Assembly (NCBI GenBank): GCA_033239005.1 | Contig: BSQZ01000038.1 | Span: 2,918,501 to 2,982,500 of the forward strand | Length of the DNA stretch: 64,000 bases | Source of the DNA: Lamellibrachia satsuma | Taxonomy: Eukaryota > Annelida > Polychaeta > Sabellida > Siboglinidae | Direction: 5' to 3' | Notes under the pieces: generated by a model | What the model saw: the letters and a program-made list of their open reading frames with translations, nothing else | Database searches by the model: none | Told to the model about the DNA's origin: nothing | In this document: positions 10,835 through 22,134 of the stretch, in pieces | Position numbering within the stretch: the first letter of the stretch is position 1 | Layout of the letters: the number at the start of each line of letters is the position of its first letter | Made by a program: the position numbers and the translations under genes

Positions 10835-10970
10835 GTCCGTCTGTTCATTCTTCTGTCTGTCTGTCCATCTATCTGTCTCTGGCTGTCTGTCCGTCTGGCT
10901 ATCTGTCTTTCTGCCTGTCTCTGGCTGTCCGTCCGTCCGTCTGTCTTTCCATTGTCAATCCATCTGCCTG
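10835..10970. repeat. degenerate (TCTG/TCCG)n tract
   Basis: An imperfect tetranucleotide tract built on ctgtctgtccatctatctgt and related tetramers. Confidence 0.85.
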
Positions 10971-11014
10971 TTTATCGGGTTAATTTTTCTGAGCATTGTT
11001 ATCGTGAAATGATG

Positions 11015-11300
11015 TTATATAGTATCAACTATATATATCATGTTATATAGTATCAACTATATATAGCATGTTCTAACATCTTCACCGACAAATGTGTTTT
11101 AATAAACCAGAACTTTTGTAATATTATTTAGCCGTTTATGAAGGTTGACCTTGCTGTTCAGCGTGCAGTGTAAACATTTAAACAGATAACGGTCAAATTA
11201 TTTGACAAAATCGAGGTTCATTAAAATACATTTGGAGAGTCAAGATATCAGAATATATACTGTATATAGTTTATTTTACAAAAAAACGATCAGACCTTTT
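11015..11300. mobile_element. foldback/MITE family, copy 1
   Basis: The left arm ccgacaaatgtgttttaata is mirrored by a right arm ttcattaaaatacatttgg, and the internal motif cagataacggtcaaattat is shared with the copies near 32.4, 34.5 and 57.7 kb. A 28-bp direct repeat (tatagtatcaactatatata) precedes the left arm at 11023-11070. Confidence 0.55.
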
Positions 11301-13254
11301 ACCTTTTAAGTGACTGTTTGTCAGTCCATGTCTGCTGACATAATTCACAACTGCATAATTGAGTCAGTTTAATCAGTTAATTAATTAGATAGACGTGTCT
11401 GCCTTTGCCAGTTGCGCCATTAAAACTTTTGTTAAGATTTAATGGTGCCTCTACCATTGAATTCACACAGTGGTGTGTTTCCTCTATCCCGGGGGCACCA
11501 TCCAACTACCCTGGCTTAATTACCCCTTACCCCAAACTGTCTTTATTCTTTATATCACAGTTCATGTACAACAGATTAAAGAATTTACTGGTCAGAAAAT
11601 AATTATCGTCAACATTTGCAACGCTTTACTCCTTCAATAATTTTTATTCATTTAAATTAATAGCTAAAGTGTTGGTTTGGTGCACCCCTTCCCCCCATCC
11701 TCATTAACAGTGTTTGGCCTCTGCTACTCGACAATTCTTGAATTTAAACTCTTGACAGTCGGTGTAGCCTTTGAAGTTGTCTGATGAATTCAGTATGTTT
11801 AGGTTCTGTTGTTCTTGAGAGGCTCTGACTGCCACTGATGGTTTCAAACTTTACCAGCTTCCTTCTCTTGCACGTTGGTTCATTATGAACGAGCACTTAG
11901 ACTCCAGCCTGATACCTGACAGTGATCAATGTTTCAGTGAACATTAGGACCTGGTAAATTTTACAGAAATGTGTATTCTTCTGAATGGTTTCCACTTCCG
12001 CCTCACCCAGTTAATGACTTAAGTAATTTGACTGCGTTACAGATATTGTTATTTTTCATCATTATTGTCGAAGTAATGTTGATTTTATGAATGTTTTAAA
12101 GTAAAAGTAGTGGAGGTGACCAGCATATTTTTTTTAAATATTTTAACAAATATAACAGATGTCTGTCTTTAAAGTTGTGTAATATAGAATCCAAGCAACA
12201 TTTATTCAAGTAGACATGAATAAAATATAGATACAAAAGCATTTGGTAGTTTTTGCTTTGTATACAGTTGAAATTGCAAAGCAGTTATGTTTTTGTGATA
12301 AAAAAAGTTGGCCCCAGTTTTTAGTTATAGAAATATAGTTATCTTTTATATACATAGATGTTTAGCAGCAGTAGTATGGACTTGTATATTCGCAGACAGA
12401 TTTGCACGTACACACACATGCATGCCAACAGAAATTGTCACAAAGTTCATCAACCCCTCATGAACAGCATGGTGACATCAGTGTGTTAATCTCTGTAGAA
12501 ATGCAATTATTTTATGTACGAGTACGTTTAGCAGATGATATAAATATTATGTGGAAAGCGTGCACACACACAGACACGTATACATCTTATAACGCTGCTC
12601 CATTCATTTAGCCCATTGCGAATCAGGTTCACCGTTCAGATTTGCAGTGTGTGAATACCTGTAGTTTAAGTAATATTCCCACTTTAATGCTTTTGTATCT
12701 GTATTAAATTTTATTCATGTCTAGTTGAATGAATGTTGCTTGGCTCTACATGATACAACTTTACCTACCGATCTCTCTTATGTTTGTGGTTAAAAAATAT
12801 TTTAAATATGCTGGTCACCTCCACTACTTTAACTTTAAAACATACATAAAATCAACATTACTTCGACATTAACAACTCAGGTTTGTTGTTGTTCAGATTT
12901 GTAGTGTGTGAATAGTTTAAGTAATATTCCCAGTTGGTTTAATAAAAGGGTGCACACCTTTATATTAAAATCATCTAAAAAATTGACTTTGATCGCTAGA
13001 TCGTGAAGTTGCAAAGGTGTGAATAACTTATCATATAATATATAGAGGCAGAGCCATTGTTGCCCATTTCCCAAATTCCCACTGAGCACAGTAAAAAATA
13101 ATTTACTAGTTTTCTGAGCTCATGTCGTAGTGGCTACTACGTAGGTTTGGTTTTGTCGCGAAATGATTAAAAAATGAGACGAGCAAACGTTTTTGTTGAT
13201 GAAGGTCCTTTAATAATCCGTCTTAGTAACGTGTGCTGTTCGTTTCTTCTGCAG

Positions 13255-13371
13255 TTGGTGAGCAGCTTCCAGATCGAAGCGATGGCGAGACAGCAGGAAG
13301 GGCAACAAGCCAAGAATAAACTGTCATCAGTGCGTAAGATGATTGCCAAACTACTCAAGTCTATCAACGAG
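13255..13371 (+). CDS. internal exon, charged amphipathic helix (coiled-coil-like)
   Basis: The acceptor is ttcttctgcag and the donor GAG/gtgagg. The 117 bases encode exactly 39 codons, phase 0 at both ends. The peptide begins LVSSFQIEAMARQQEG and continues KNKLSSVRKMIAKLLKSINE. It has no prolines, and its regularly spaced Leu/Ile/Met among Lys/Arg/Gln fits an amphipathic helix or short coiled coil. It follows in frame after the exon at 1242-1374 and precedes 22024-22134. The family is not recognised, so a structural role in protein-protein contact is only an inference. Confidence 0.72.
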
Positions 13372-14181
13372 GTGAGGATGAAGTTCTCGTTACTTACACA
13401 CACCAGCGGCAGTACTGTCACTGCTACACTCGAATGAATGAAGTTTATTTTTCAACACAACGACAAACAAAGTGGAAGATTACAATTGAGTTCGTAATGT
13501 TGTACTACAAAGTGTAGAAAACGGGCAAGAAGAAAGTGTATTAGTTATATGCTTATGTGGTAAAGGAATTTGTGAACGTTGTTATTTTTAAATCTGCCAG
13601 TTCCTCTTGACTGAATGTTGGTTTCACTCGAGGTGATTATAGACATTGTCTTCCAGTACATTGGCTACAGCTATGTTCCCGGAGACACTTCCTTGCTGCT
13701 AAACACATCTGGATGTCGATTGTGACATTGCAATAGAAGGGGGTTGGACCGGGCGTTTAAGAGTTACCAAGGGGGTATTTAGGATCGCTGATTTCCCTGA
13801 GAAAGTCACAGTGCACATAAGGTGGCACCCCAGTCATTAGGGGGTGGGGGAGATTATTAGGGGCTGTTAGGTAACTAGCCCAGAGGCTGTGTGAGCTATT
13901 GCCTGGGGTGGACCTATACAAGACTGGAGATGGACAATTGACACTTTTTGACAGTCAGCTGGACGTTGGGAGATGAAGGGATAAGGATTGACATGGGTTC
14001 TCCCTGGGTGGTATCCCTAGAAAGGTGGGAGGTGCTAAAAGCTTGGTTTCTCTTACAAACTGAATTCCTGCCAGACTCTACATGCTGCCACCTGGTGTTA
14101 ATGTTTATTCATTTATGTAGCACCAAATTTATACAATGATATCCTTTGGTGCTGTACATAATAAAAAATTATGATGATAGG

Positions 14182-14186
<5 letters not shown>

Positions 14187-14242
<56 letters not shown>
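14187..14242. repeat. (AT)n microsatellite
   Basis: About 56 bases of alternating AT inside the 3' region of the inverted LINE remnant. Confidence 0.93.
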
Positions 14243-14246
<4 letters not shown>

Positions 14247-14460
14247 ATTGTATCATATACGGTGCTATACATAAAAAGATTATGATAAATAAAACAATAA
14301 TTTTTTTTTTACTACAAATGTGATAACTTAGTTGTACGCTATATTAATGTAGTGAGTCTTTAATTTAGTCTTTAAAACTTTGACATCTCTAATTCTCCTT
14401 AGATCTTGAGGTAACGCATTCCATAGTTTCGATGCTGCTTTGTTTTATCCTGGGGACATG
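14240..14460 (-). mobile_element. LINE ORF2 C-terminal remnant (family B), inverted
   Basis: The - strand reads KAASKLWNALPQDLRRIRD then VKVLKTKLKTHY. The pattern A-A-x-x-L-W-N-A-L-P and F/L-K-x-x-L-K-T-H is the well-known C-terminal end of RTE/CR1-type reverse-transcriptase ORFs. An AT-rich 3' UTR with tatagcaccgtatatg follows toward lower coordinates. 5'-truncated. Confidence 0.7.
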
Positions 14461-14545
14461 CAGTGAAGGTGCATCACAGGACCTCAGTCCGTGTTTGTGT
14501 GTTAGGTTTGTCTGCGTTAATATTATTTTGTTGATTTAATTGATT

Positions 14546-14722
14546 CAGTATAACTATGTAGCTTGTACATGCATCAAATGTGAATACACAATATAACTAT
14601 GTAGCTTGTACATGCATCAAATGTGAATACACAATATAACTATGTAGCTTGTACATGCATCAAATGTGAATACACAATATAACTATGTAGCTTGTACATG
14701 CATCAAATGTGAATACACAATA
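14546..14722. repeat. 43-bp tandem repeat, 4 copies
   Basis: Four near-identical units containing actatgtagcttgtacatgc and atcaaatgtgaatacacaat. Confidence 0.92.
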
Positions 14723-15171
14723 CATTAAAATATCAGGATGACACGGAAAACGTGCAAGTACTTATTTTAATTGTGGTCCTTGGGCTTCTGTTGTGGTCCT
14801 AATAACACCAACACCCTCATAACATTACTAGATTATTTATATATTATATTAATTTTGGTTTTCACAACAAAATAAAACAGGGTAATACAATAACTGTACA
14901 AGCAATTTCATATCAGTTGTTAGTTGTTAATGGGAGCGGAGGCACTTTTTCAGGATCTCCCATCACCCAAAATATTTTTTATAATAATATTACGTAGTAC
15001 ATGAAGATATTGGACCCCACCACCCATTTATTAATAACAATGCCTCCTGCATCCATGTATAATATTTTCTGGAATAGCCCAAAGATAAAATTAATTAATT
15101 GTTTAGCAGGAAAATGTTGTCAAAACTTGTGCACATACTGAATCCATCCAGTGTTACCAATCAGTCATTCA

Positions 15172-15172
15172 G

Positions 15173-15207
<35 letters not shown>

Positions 15208-15225
15208 TGCATGCACACACACCAC
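15172..15225. repeat. (GCAC)n microsatellite with AC-rich end
   Basis: Tandem cacg tetramers grading into catgcatgcacacacac. A similar tract precedes the duplicated units near 26.2 kb and occurs near 28.6 and 35.7 kb. Confidence 0.9.
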
Positions 15226-15289
15226 ATAAACACGTCCATCAGATGGTCAGCCCAGTCCATGCCCGTACACCGGCACAGTGGCAACATTA

Positions 15290-15790
15290 GCCGGACATTT
15301 CCGCTGACAAGATTAATTGCCTGATTCAGCGTCAGTGCTTACATATAAACAAATATTAATAGCCGGGAAATGTCAGCGCACGATTGATGCACAACACAGT
15401 TTCTATAGAGAGACACGGAAATATGATACAGAAGTGCACACTCGCGTTGTGGACTTGCCCGCACGTCTTGCCGCGACTACAATAGGTAACGACACGTACC
15501 TGTTGTCAGCTGACAGAACATTAGGCCCGATGCCACATGACTTTAACTGTGGGAACGCTGTCGTCGCCCGCGTGTAGACAAAGCATCAACTTGAAATCCG
15601 ATCCGATGCATCTCCAGCTGAATTTGCTAGCCGTCAGTGCAAACTATAATTTCTGCGTGCTAATGGCTTTAAATTGCAGGTTTGGTTTGTCCGTGTTTGG
15701 AACGGGCGAGTGATCGAACGTTGGCAGCAATTAACTTCCCCTATCAGGGTATCATCGGCGTCACGCGGTTAGCCCGTTCAGGTGTTTGAG
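15290..15790. promoter_or_regulatory. GC-richer unique block, candidate conserved noncoding DNA
   Basis: A non-repetitive stretch with balanced composition and no splice-bounded open frame, lying between two simple-repeat regions. The possible enhancer role rests only on contrast with the surrounding repeats. Confidence 0.2.
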
Positions 15791-16347
15791 CCGAGGAGTC
15801 AGTATTGGGTGATCAGTTTGGGAAAGTCAGTATTAGAGAGGTGGTGATTTTCCAAAGATGGCATTTGTTATGATGGAATAAATATGTATCAATAATTGGC
15901 AGATCACTTCATGGCAGCTTAATTAGGGAGTAAATCTACTCAGGTTTAATGTCAGCAAACTGGGAAATAAAAAATTACAAGCTCTTATTAAAGGGTGGAG
16001 TAGTAGAGGGTGCCATTGTCAGATTCTTATAAATGGTAAACAGCAGAGTTTTAAAACTTAGTCTAGGTTTCTTAGTACCAGACACAAGAGAAGTTAAGGA
16101 AAATAGGAAACTAGGTGCTTAGTGAAGATTAAATCATATTGGTGAAGAAATGTTTATTGGATTAGTCATCATGTTTAGAGACAAAGGTTATTGTGCTAGG
16201 TGTAATACTGCAACGGGGACCAATACTGTGCTTTACGTAAATAATAATGGTCGCATAAACAAGATGTCACAAAGTATTTGCCAAATATAAATACAGCCAA
16301 GTGCTTTTGAAGTGATAAATATGAAAGTAGACCTTGGTTGACAGCAA

Positions 16348-16502
16348 TGAGTTTCTGCATATACAGATGTATGTACCACAAGTAAAGAGTTTCTGCGTAT
16401 ACAGATGTATATACCACAAGTAAAGAGTTTCTGCGTATACAGATGTATATACCACAAGTAAAGAGTTTCTGCGTATACAGATGTATATACCACAAGTAAA
16501 GA
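16348..16502. repeat. 38-bp tandem repeat, 4 copies
   Basis: Four units with gtttctgcgtatacagatgt and ataccacaagtaaaga. The first copy carries two substitutions (gcatat, atgtacc), the others are nearly identical. Confidence 0.92.
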
Positions 16503-16619
16503 GAAGTACATTATTAAAAGTTCTGCAATAGCATTGCTTCCCTTTGCACAGCCTGGAACTATGATAACATTAAAAAAAAATTTAATTAAGTAATTTGGTC
16601 TTTCTGTTAGAATCTTGTT

Positions 16620-16960
16620 GGAGCAGACATTGATAAGTCCCCTGCGGTGACGTCCATGTCAAGATTGAGATTTCATGCGTAAAAATCGGCAATTGACGCT
16701 TCACGATTTAGACGGAACCCATCCGGAAGACAACATTCTGTCTTGCGAAGATTAGCCAGAGGTCGCATCGCACGCTGAGAGTGATTTATACCCGACGTCT
16801 CCGTGGGACCTGCTGACACACTCATTAAACCTGATCTGTTACGATAGCCGTAACAATCGGCTCATAATGGCACAATTAGACAGTGCATCGGTTGGCCGTA
16901 ATGGCAGATTATGTGGGTGTTTCCTGTGTCGTTGGGGTTAAGTAGCGTTGGTGAGATGGT
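16620..16960. promoter_or_regulatory. GC-richer unique block, candidate conserved noncoding DNA
   Basis: Non-repetitive and without a coding frame, with homeodomain-like cores (cacaattagac, cactcattaaacc). It stands out from the AT-rich flanks. Inference only. Confidence 0.22.
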
Positions 16961-17615
16961 GTCCTTTTCCCCTTGCAAGAGTTTCACTGCCTGTTGTTGT
17001 GTTTGCATGGTTAGCACGTTGCTGTTATGGACAACATTTTATAATGCACATGTCTCTCTATAAAATTCCATACTTTTCTTAATATTTAAGACGAAAACAC
17101 TGTCAGTGACATGTTTTTTAGTCCTGCCATTCTTTGTTGAAAGGTTTCTTTTGACTCATATAAATAATCATTCGGTGATAATATTAGATACATTGAGTAA
17201 TTTATCGTTGTTTCTTTAATGATAACAATGGTTTGTTTAAGTTTGTCAAATAAGAAACATGTCACTGGCATTACTCAGAACACAATGCCGCTGGGATTTT
17301 GTTAGTACATTTTCACTTTTGAGAAAGTTTGCAGTGTTATCTGTGCACAGGTGCTGTATGTTCATAGCATTATGACATGTTAATGTTGTAAAACTGTTAT
17401 TAAAAGTAATAATGGCGGGTCTATGTGGCTTGAGGCCACGTGAAATAGATGAAAACTTTGTGATTGATAGTGTAGTTCAGGTAAAATAAAGGAATGTTAA
17501 AGTTAATCCCCTGCGCAGACCATGTATATACTTGGTTATCACAAGTCTGTGTTATTATAAATAACAGTATGTCATATATTTCATTTTCTAATAGAGAAAA
17601 GTGTTACAAAACGTT

Positions 17616-18932
17616 CGTGGCTGTGACCTATCACTGGTAAGCCAGTGGCTGTGACCTATCACTGGTAAGCCAGTGGCTGTGACCTATCACTTGTAAGCCA
17701 GTGGCTGTGACCTATAGCTGGTAAGCCAGTGGCTGTGACCTATCACTGGTAAGTCAGTGGCTGTGACCTATAGCTGGTAAGCCAGTGGCTGTGACCTATA
17801 GCTGGTACGCCAGTGGCTGTGACCTATCACTGGTAAGCCAGTGGCTGTGACCTATCACTGGTAAGCCAGTGGCTGTGACCTATAGCTGGTAAGCCAGTGG
17901 CTGTGACCTATCACTTGTAAGCCAGTGGCTGTGACCTATAGCTGGTAAGCCAGTGGCTGTGACCTATCACTGGTAAGTCAGTGGCTGTGACCTATAGCTG
18001 GTAAGCCAGTGGCTGTGACCTATAGCTGGTACGCCAGTGGCTGTGACCTATCACTGGTAAGCCAGTGGCTGTGACCTATCACTTGTAAGCCAGTGGCTGT
18101 GACCTATAGCTGGTAAGCCAGTGGCTGTGACCTATCACTGGTAAGCCAGTGGCTGTGACCTATCACTTGTAAGCCAGTGGCTGTGACCTATAGCTGGTAA
18201 GCCAGTGGCTGTGACCTATCACTTGTAAGCCAGTGGCTGTGACCTATAGCTGGTAAGCCAGTGGCTGTGACCTATCACTGGTAAGCCAGTGGCTGTGACC
18301 TATCACTTGTAAGCCAGTGGCTGTGACCTATAGCTGGTACGCCAGTGGCTGTGACCTATCACTTGTAAGCCAGTGGCTGTGACCTATAGCTGGTAAGCCA
18401 GTGGCTGTGACCTATCACTGGTAAGCCAGTGGCTGTGACCTATCACTTGTAAGCCAGTGGCTGTGACCTATAGCTGGTAAGCCAGTGGCTGTGACCTATC
18501 ACTGGTAAGTCAGTGGCTGTGACCTATAGCTGGTAAGCCAGTGGCTGTGACCTATAGCTGGTACGCCAGTGGCTGTGACCTATCACTGGTAAGCCAGTGG
18601 CTGTGACCTATAGCTGGTAAGCCAGTGGCTGTGACCTATCACTGGTAAGCCAGTGGCTGTGACCTATAGCTGGTAAGCCAGTGGCTGTGACCTATAGCTG
18701 GTACGCCAGTGGCTGTGACCTATCACTGGTAAGCCAGTGGCTGTGACCTATAGCTGGTACGCCAGTGGCTGTGACCTATCACTGGTAAGCCAGTGGCTGT
18801 GACCTATCACTGGTAAGCCAGTGGCTGTGACCTATCACTGGTAAGCCAGTGGCTGTGACCTATCACTGGTAAGCCAGGCGCTGTGACCTATCACTGGTAA
18901 GCCAGGCGCTGTGACCTATCACTTGTAAGCCA
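17616..18932. repeat. 28-bp minisatellite, 47 copies
   Basis: The unit starts gccagtggctgtgacctat and continues with one of three cores: cactggtaa, cacttgtaa or agctggtaa. A rarer agctggtac variant also occurs. The block 'cactgg with gtca, agctgg, agctggtac, cactgg' recurs at units 5-8, 13-16 and 32-35, so the array grew by multi-unit duplication. The last copies degenerate to aggcgctgtg. Each unit carries a CTG/GTAAGC-like splice-donor match and lies in the sense orientation within the intron of the left-hand gene. Confidence 0.95.
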
Positions 18933-19099
18933 CAACAAACCTCAGAAACAACATCAATTCAAACATGAAGACACAAAAGCCATGGAATAGTATTCGACCA
19001 ACTGTCACATGAAGCAGCACTAAATAATGCTTCACTAAGACAATTGACAAACACAAAACCGCAACATGCTAAATTCGTACTGCCAGATTGCCAGTTTCA

Positions 19100-19560
19100 G
19101 TTTGTCATAGAGTTGATCTGTCTGATAGACGAGTCTGCGATAACATTGGGAAAGGCCGCATAAACTTTTAGCGCCTGTCAGATAAGAGTTGCGTTTCCCG
19201 TGCACTAAGATTTATCCTCGGTCATCTTCCATCTGCGAACACCGCAGACGCGCTCGCCTCTGCTGAAATGTGTTGAGCCGATTGCCCCATAATCCTTGAA
19301 GTGACGCGGTTACATAAAACCCGACGCTAATCTGTGTCGGCTGAGTGGGCAGCAGCTGGCTACACTGGACGGATGGTGGCCTTATAGTCCGCACCGTCCA
19401 AGCGGGCGCTGTCCGTCGGAAGATTGTAATGGACAAGGACGTCGGTAACACACACTGCAGATTAGTTAAGTCGCGCTGGCCACCTGCCACCAGCTAAACT
19501 GCCAGTTTTGTCCCCGAATCACAGTTAATGGCCTTGTGAGAACATCTTTGGTCGGCCCTG
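19100..19560. promoter_or_regulatory. GC-richer unique block, candidate conserved noncoding DNA
   Basis: Unique sequence just after the 28-bp array, with no splice-bounded frame. The 92-codon - strand frame at 19212-19490 has no recognisable domain. A regulatory role is inferred only from composition. Confidence 0.2.
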
Positions 19561-20879
19561 GGGTATAGAAGTGACCCCACTGATTTGGGATTCCGTTTCA
19601 GGGTCTCTCATAACTGCGTGTAGCAGTTGGCTCTAAAAATTTCCTCATGTTAAAGGTCCTTCCACAATTTAAAAGTTTTTAGCTTGTCTCATTTTAAATT
19701 AATTTTGCAAAAATTCAAACCTACCTGGTATCCACTATGACATGCCAGCTTCGTTTGTGCAATTTTTATGTAGTTTTGGTGAAATCATTAGACAAACTAT
19801 TAAGTTATTTGAAGTTTGGTCAAACATCAATTAAAGGAAAATGGAAATGCTGAAAACTCGAATTTCACGTTTAGTGAAATCTCGTAACTTTGACATGTGA
19901 TCGGTGGGAGGATAGAAGTCACCCCCATGATCGGCCTTGACCATGCAAAGTGTTTTGAATATCCACCATTTTGAGTATTACTAGATCTAACGACCAACGT
20001 CAGTTCTTTCAACGACTTAAACATGTATTAATACATTTTTCATCAACTGCAGATATTACCATTCACACACTACATATTTGGACATCAACGAACCGGTTTT
20101 GTGATAGGCTAAATCAGTTGAAGGTGGAACTTCAGCAGAACCTTATTTATTGCCCAACTCCTGGCTGGCCAGGAAATACAGGTTTGCCAAATTTGTTTTT
20201 CATATAAACTGCAATGTGCCCTCTCCTAGATGATGGTTGTGTACTATTGCTGGCTTATTGTTTTCTCTTCATGTCACATTCTAAGATGACCACTGCTGTT
20301 AAGAGGTGTTTAGTTGCTACATAATCGATCGTTGCATCGTCGAAGCTGCAGCTTCAGTATTTGGACAGGCACAAAGACGTATACTTTTTCCAGACGTTGT
20401 GTTGATTTATTTTTAAATAAGTAACAGTATTTGAGCAGTATTGTTGCCATTAGACCCTGCAGTGATGGGATTTTTAATCAACTTAAGTGTGTTGCCACTA
20501 TATGTACAAGGGTGGGTGGGTTACACACGGCAGAACCATTTTTCGGTTCTCAGTAAGCAAATGACAGGGAAGGAATTGCTTAGGCGAACCAGTTTACAAA
20601 CAAACCTAACATTTCATTTCTTCAACATTTAATGACAACTTAGTTATTTAGAAAGTTTAAAAACCTTCCAGAGTTATGATATTTGCTCGACAAAAACCGT
20701 CCTCTAAAATTAATTTGACCGTCCAGTAACAGCTGAAACTTTGTTATTGATTTGTAATACTTGGAGTCATGCAGTTTGTTTTCTTGCTAATTTTAGGCTT
20801 TGGAAGAACTAAAGGGAGCTCAGACTTACCATAAACAGGAGGGGAAATGCAACGAATCCTTTATATTTAATGCCTGAAA

Positions 20880-21275
20880 GAATGTGGTTTAACAACCCTA
20901 GAGACAAGGGGGTTAAGGGGAGATTTAATTGAAGTTTTTAAAGTATTGGGTGGGTATGACAGCATTCACAGAAGTATTTTTTTTCATTCAAGAAAGATAG
21001 TAGAACTAAGGGTCAGTGTAGACTGGATATCAGGAAGCACTAGTTCTCACAGTGGACAATAGATTAATGGAACAAATTATCTACAGATTATGTAAATGCT
21101 AGCAGCGTGAATATGTTTAAAAGCAAAATTTGTTAATGTCTGAGAAGGGCGGGTTACACATAGATGAAAAATTGTTGGACTCTCGATATTATAAGCCAGT
21201 GGCTTCCTTATCCACTTGCCATCTGTGTGTTTGCCTGGGATGGCAATCCTGTTAACTCTGGGCTTGTTAAAGTAT
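20880..21275 (+). mobile_element. LINE ORF2 C-terminal remnant (family A), longest copy
   Basis: With frameshifts, the + strand reads TTLETRGLRGDLIEVFKVLG, then WNKLSTDYVNASSVNMFKSK and a stop. The motif L-R-G-D-L-I-E-V-F-K followed by a W-N-x-L tail is diagnostic of non-LTR retrotransposon reverse-transcriptase ORF ends. Stops and frame changes show decay. Confidence 0.78.
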
Positions 21276-22023
21276 TGCAGGGAACTAATTAATTACATTT
21301 ATACAGAGGGAGAACAACAAATTGTAAAGATAAATGCAGGATGACGAATGGTTAACAAAGGTTTCCTTGGAGGGGAACAGAGAGTAGGCATGGATGCAGG
21401 TGCTGGCAGCAGGAAAGATCCCTGACTGGGATAATTCCAGGCTACATCTGCCTTCACACGTTCGCTTGCATGCGTGTTGCTGGATTGGCTGTGCCTTCAT
21501 TGTGCTGGTCAAAGCTTGCCACAGACGATTGCTTGGTTGAGCGAACCTTTCACACCCTACAGAGTGGGGCTAAGTGTGCCAGCGGATAACCCCTGTTAGT
21601 CACCCCACTGGGTGAGCACTCAGGGTGCATGCTCCCACCCAGAGGTAGTGTCACTAATGTGGGGCATTGTTTTTACCCATGCTATTACGTCCATTACATT
21701 GGTGTGCTACCAATGGCTGGTCAGACCTCGGAGAGGAGGAGGGATATACGTTTACCCCTCGTGTACAGTGTCGTCCACGGTCAACTTGCTGTACTGACCA
21801 CAAACATTTTAGTACCTGCTGACAGAGGCACATGGTCAAATCACCCTTACAAGCACAAAGGCATCATAACCATCACAGAGGAACTAATTTCCCCCCCGTA
21901 CCTTAACTATTTGGAAAACCCTCCAACTGCTGGGTCATGCCCGATGCTCATGGAGTAGTTAACCAACCATCAACATTATTATTTTGTGATGTATGTTTGA
22001 GAAGATCATTTGTTTACTTTCAG

Positions 22024-22134
22024 GAGTTTGACATCGACCCGAACTCCGACTCGGACCAAGTAGACGAACTGTTGGCGTTGTGTGTCAAGCAGGCGACACA
22101 AGCACAGGAGGGCGCCGAACAGAATGCCACCTAG
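22024..22134 (+). CDS. terminal coding exon of the left-hand gene
   Basis: Acceptor tgtttactttcag is followed by 36 codons and a TAG stop at 22132-22134. The peptide starts EFDIDPNSDSDQVDELL, runs through LALCVKQATQAQEG and ends NAT. It is acidic then helical, and reads on in frame from SINE at the end of the previous exon. No long open frame follows, so this is taken as the C-terminus. Together the three exons give 119 residues with a basic helical middle and an acidic end. I cannot name the protein. An interaction tail of a larger cytosolic or nuclear protein is a guess from composition. Confidence 0.72.
   Translation, partial: EFDIDPNSDSDQVDELLALCVKQATQAQEGAEQNAT

Larger units (their letters stand above)
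1375..13254 (+). other. intron of the left-hand gene (11.9 kb)
   Basis: This is the interval between two in-phase exons of the + strand gene. It holds a LINE 3' fragment (1528-1810), the piggyBac-type element, a 25-bp tandem repeat, the hAT-like and TA-flanked elements with their minisatellites, a foldback copy near 11.1 kb, and a TCTG/TCCG-rich simple-repeat tract at 10835-10970. I see nothing coding in 2000-3700, 9900-10080 or 11300-13250. Open frames there are short and lack splice or codon support. Confidence 0.6.
13372..22023 (+). other. intron of the left-hand gene (8.65 kb)
   Basis: The interval between two in-phase exons contains a LINE C-terminal remnant on the opposite strand (about 14290-14460), a 43-bp repeat, a (GCAC)n tract, a 38-bp repeat, the 28-bp minisatellite and a LINE remnant at 20880-21275. 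Unique GC-richer blocks without an open frame lie at about 15290-15790, 16620-16960 and 19100-19560. I see nothing recognisable in 19570-20870 or 21280-22010. Confidence 0.6.
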
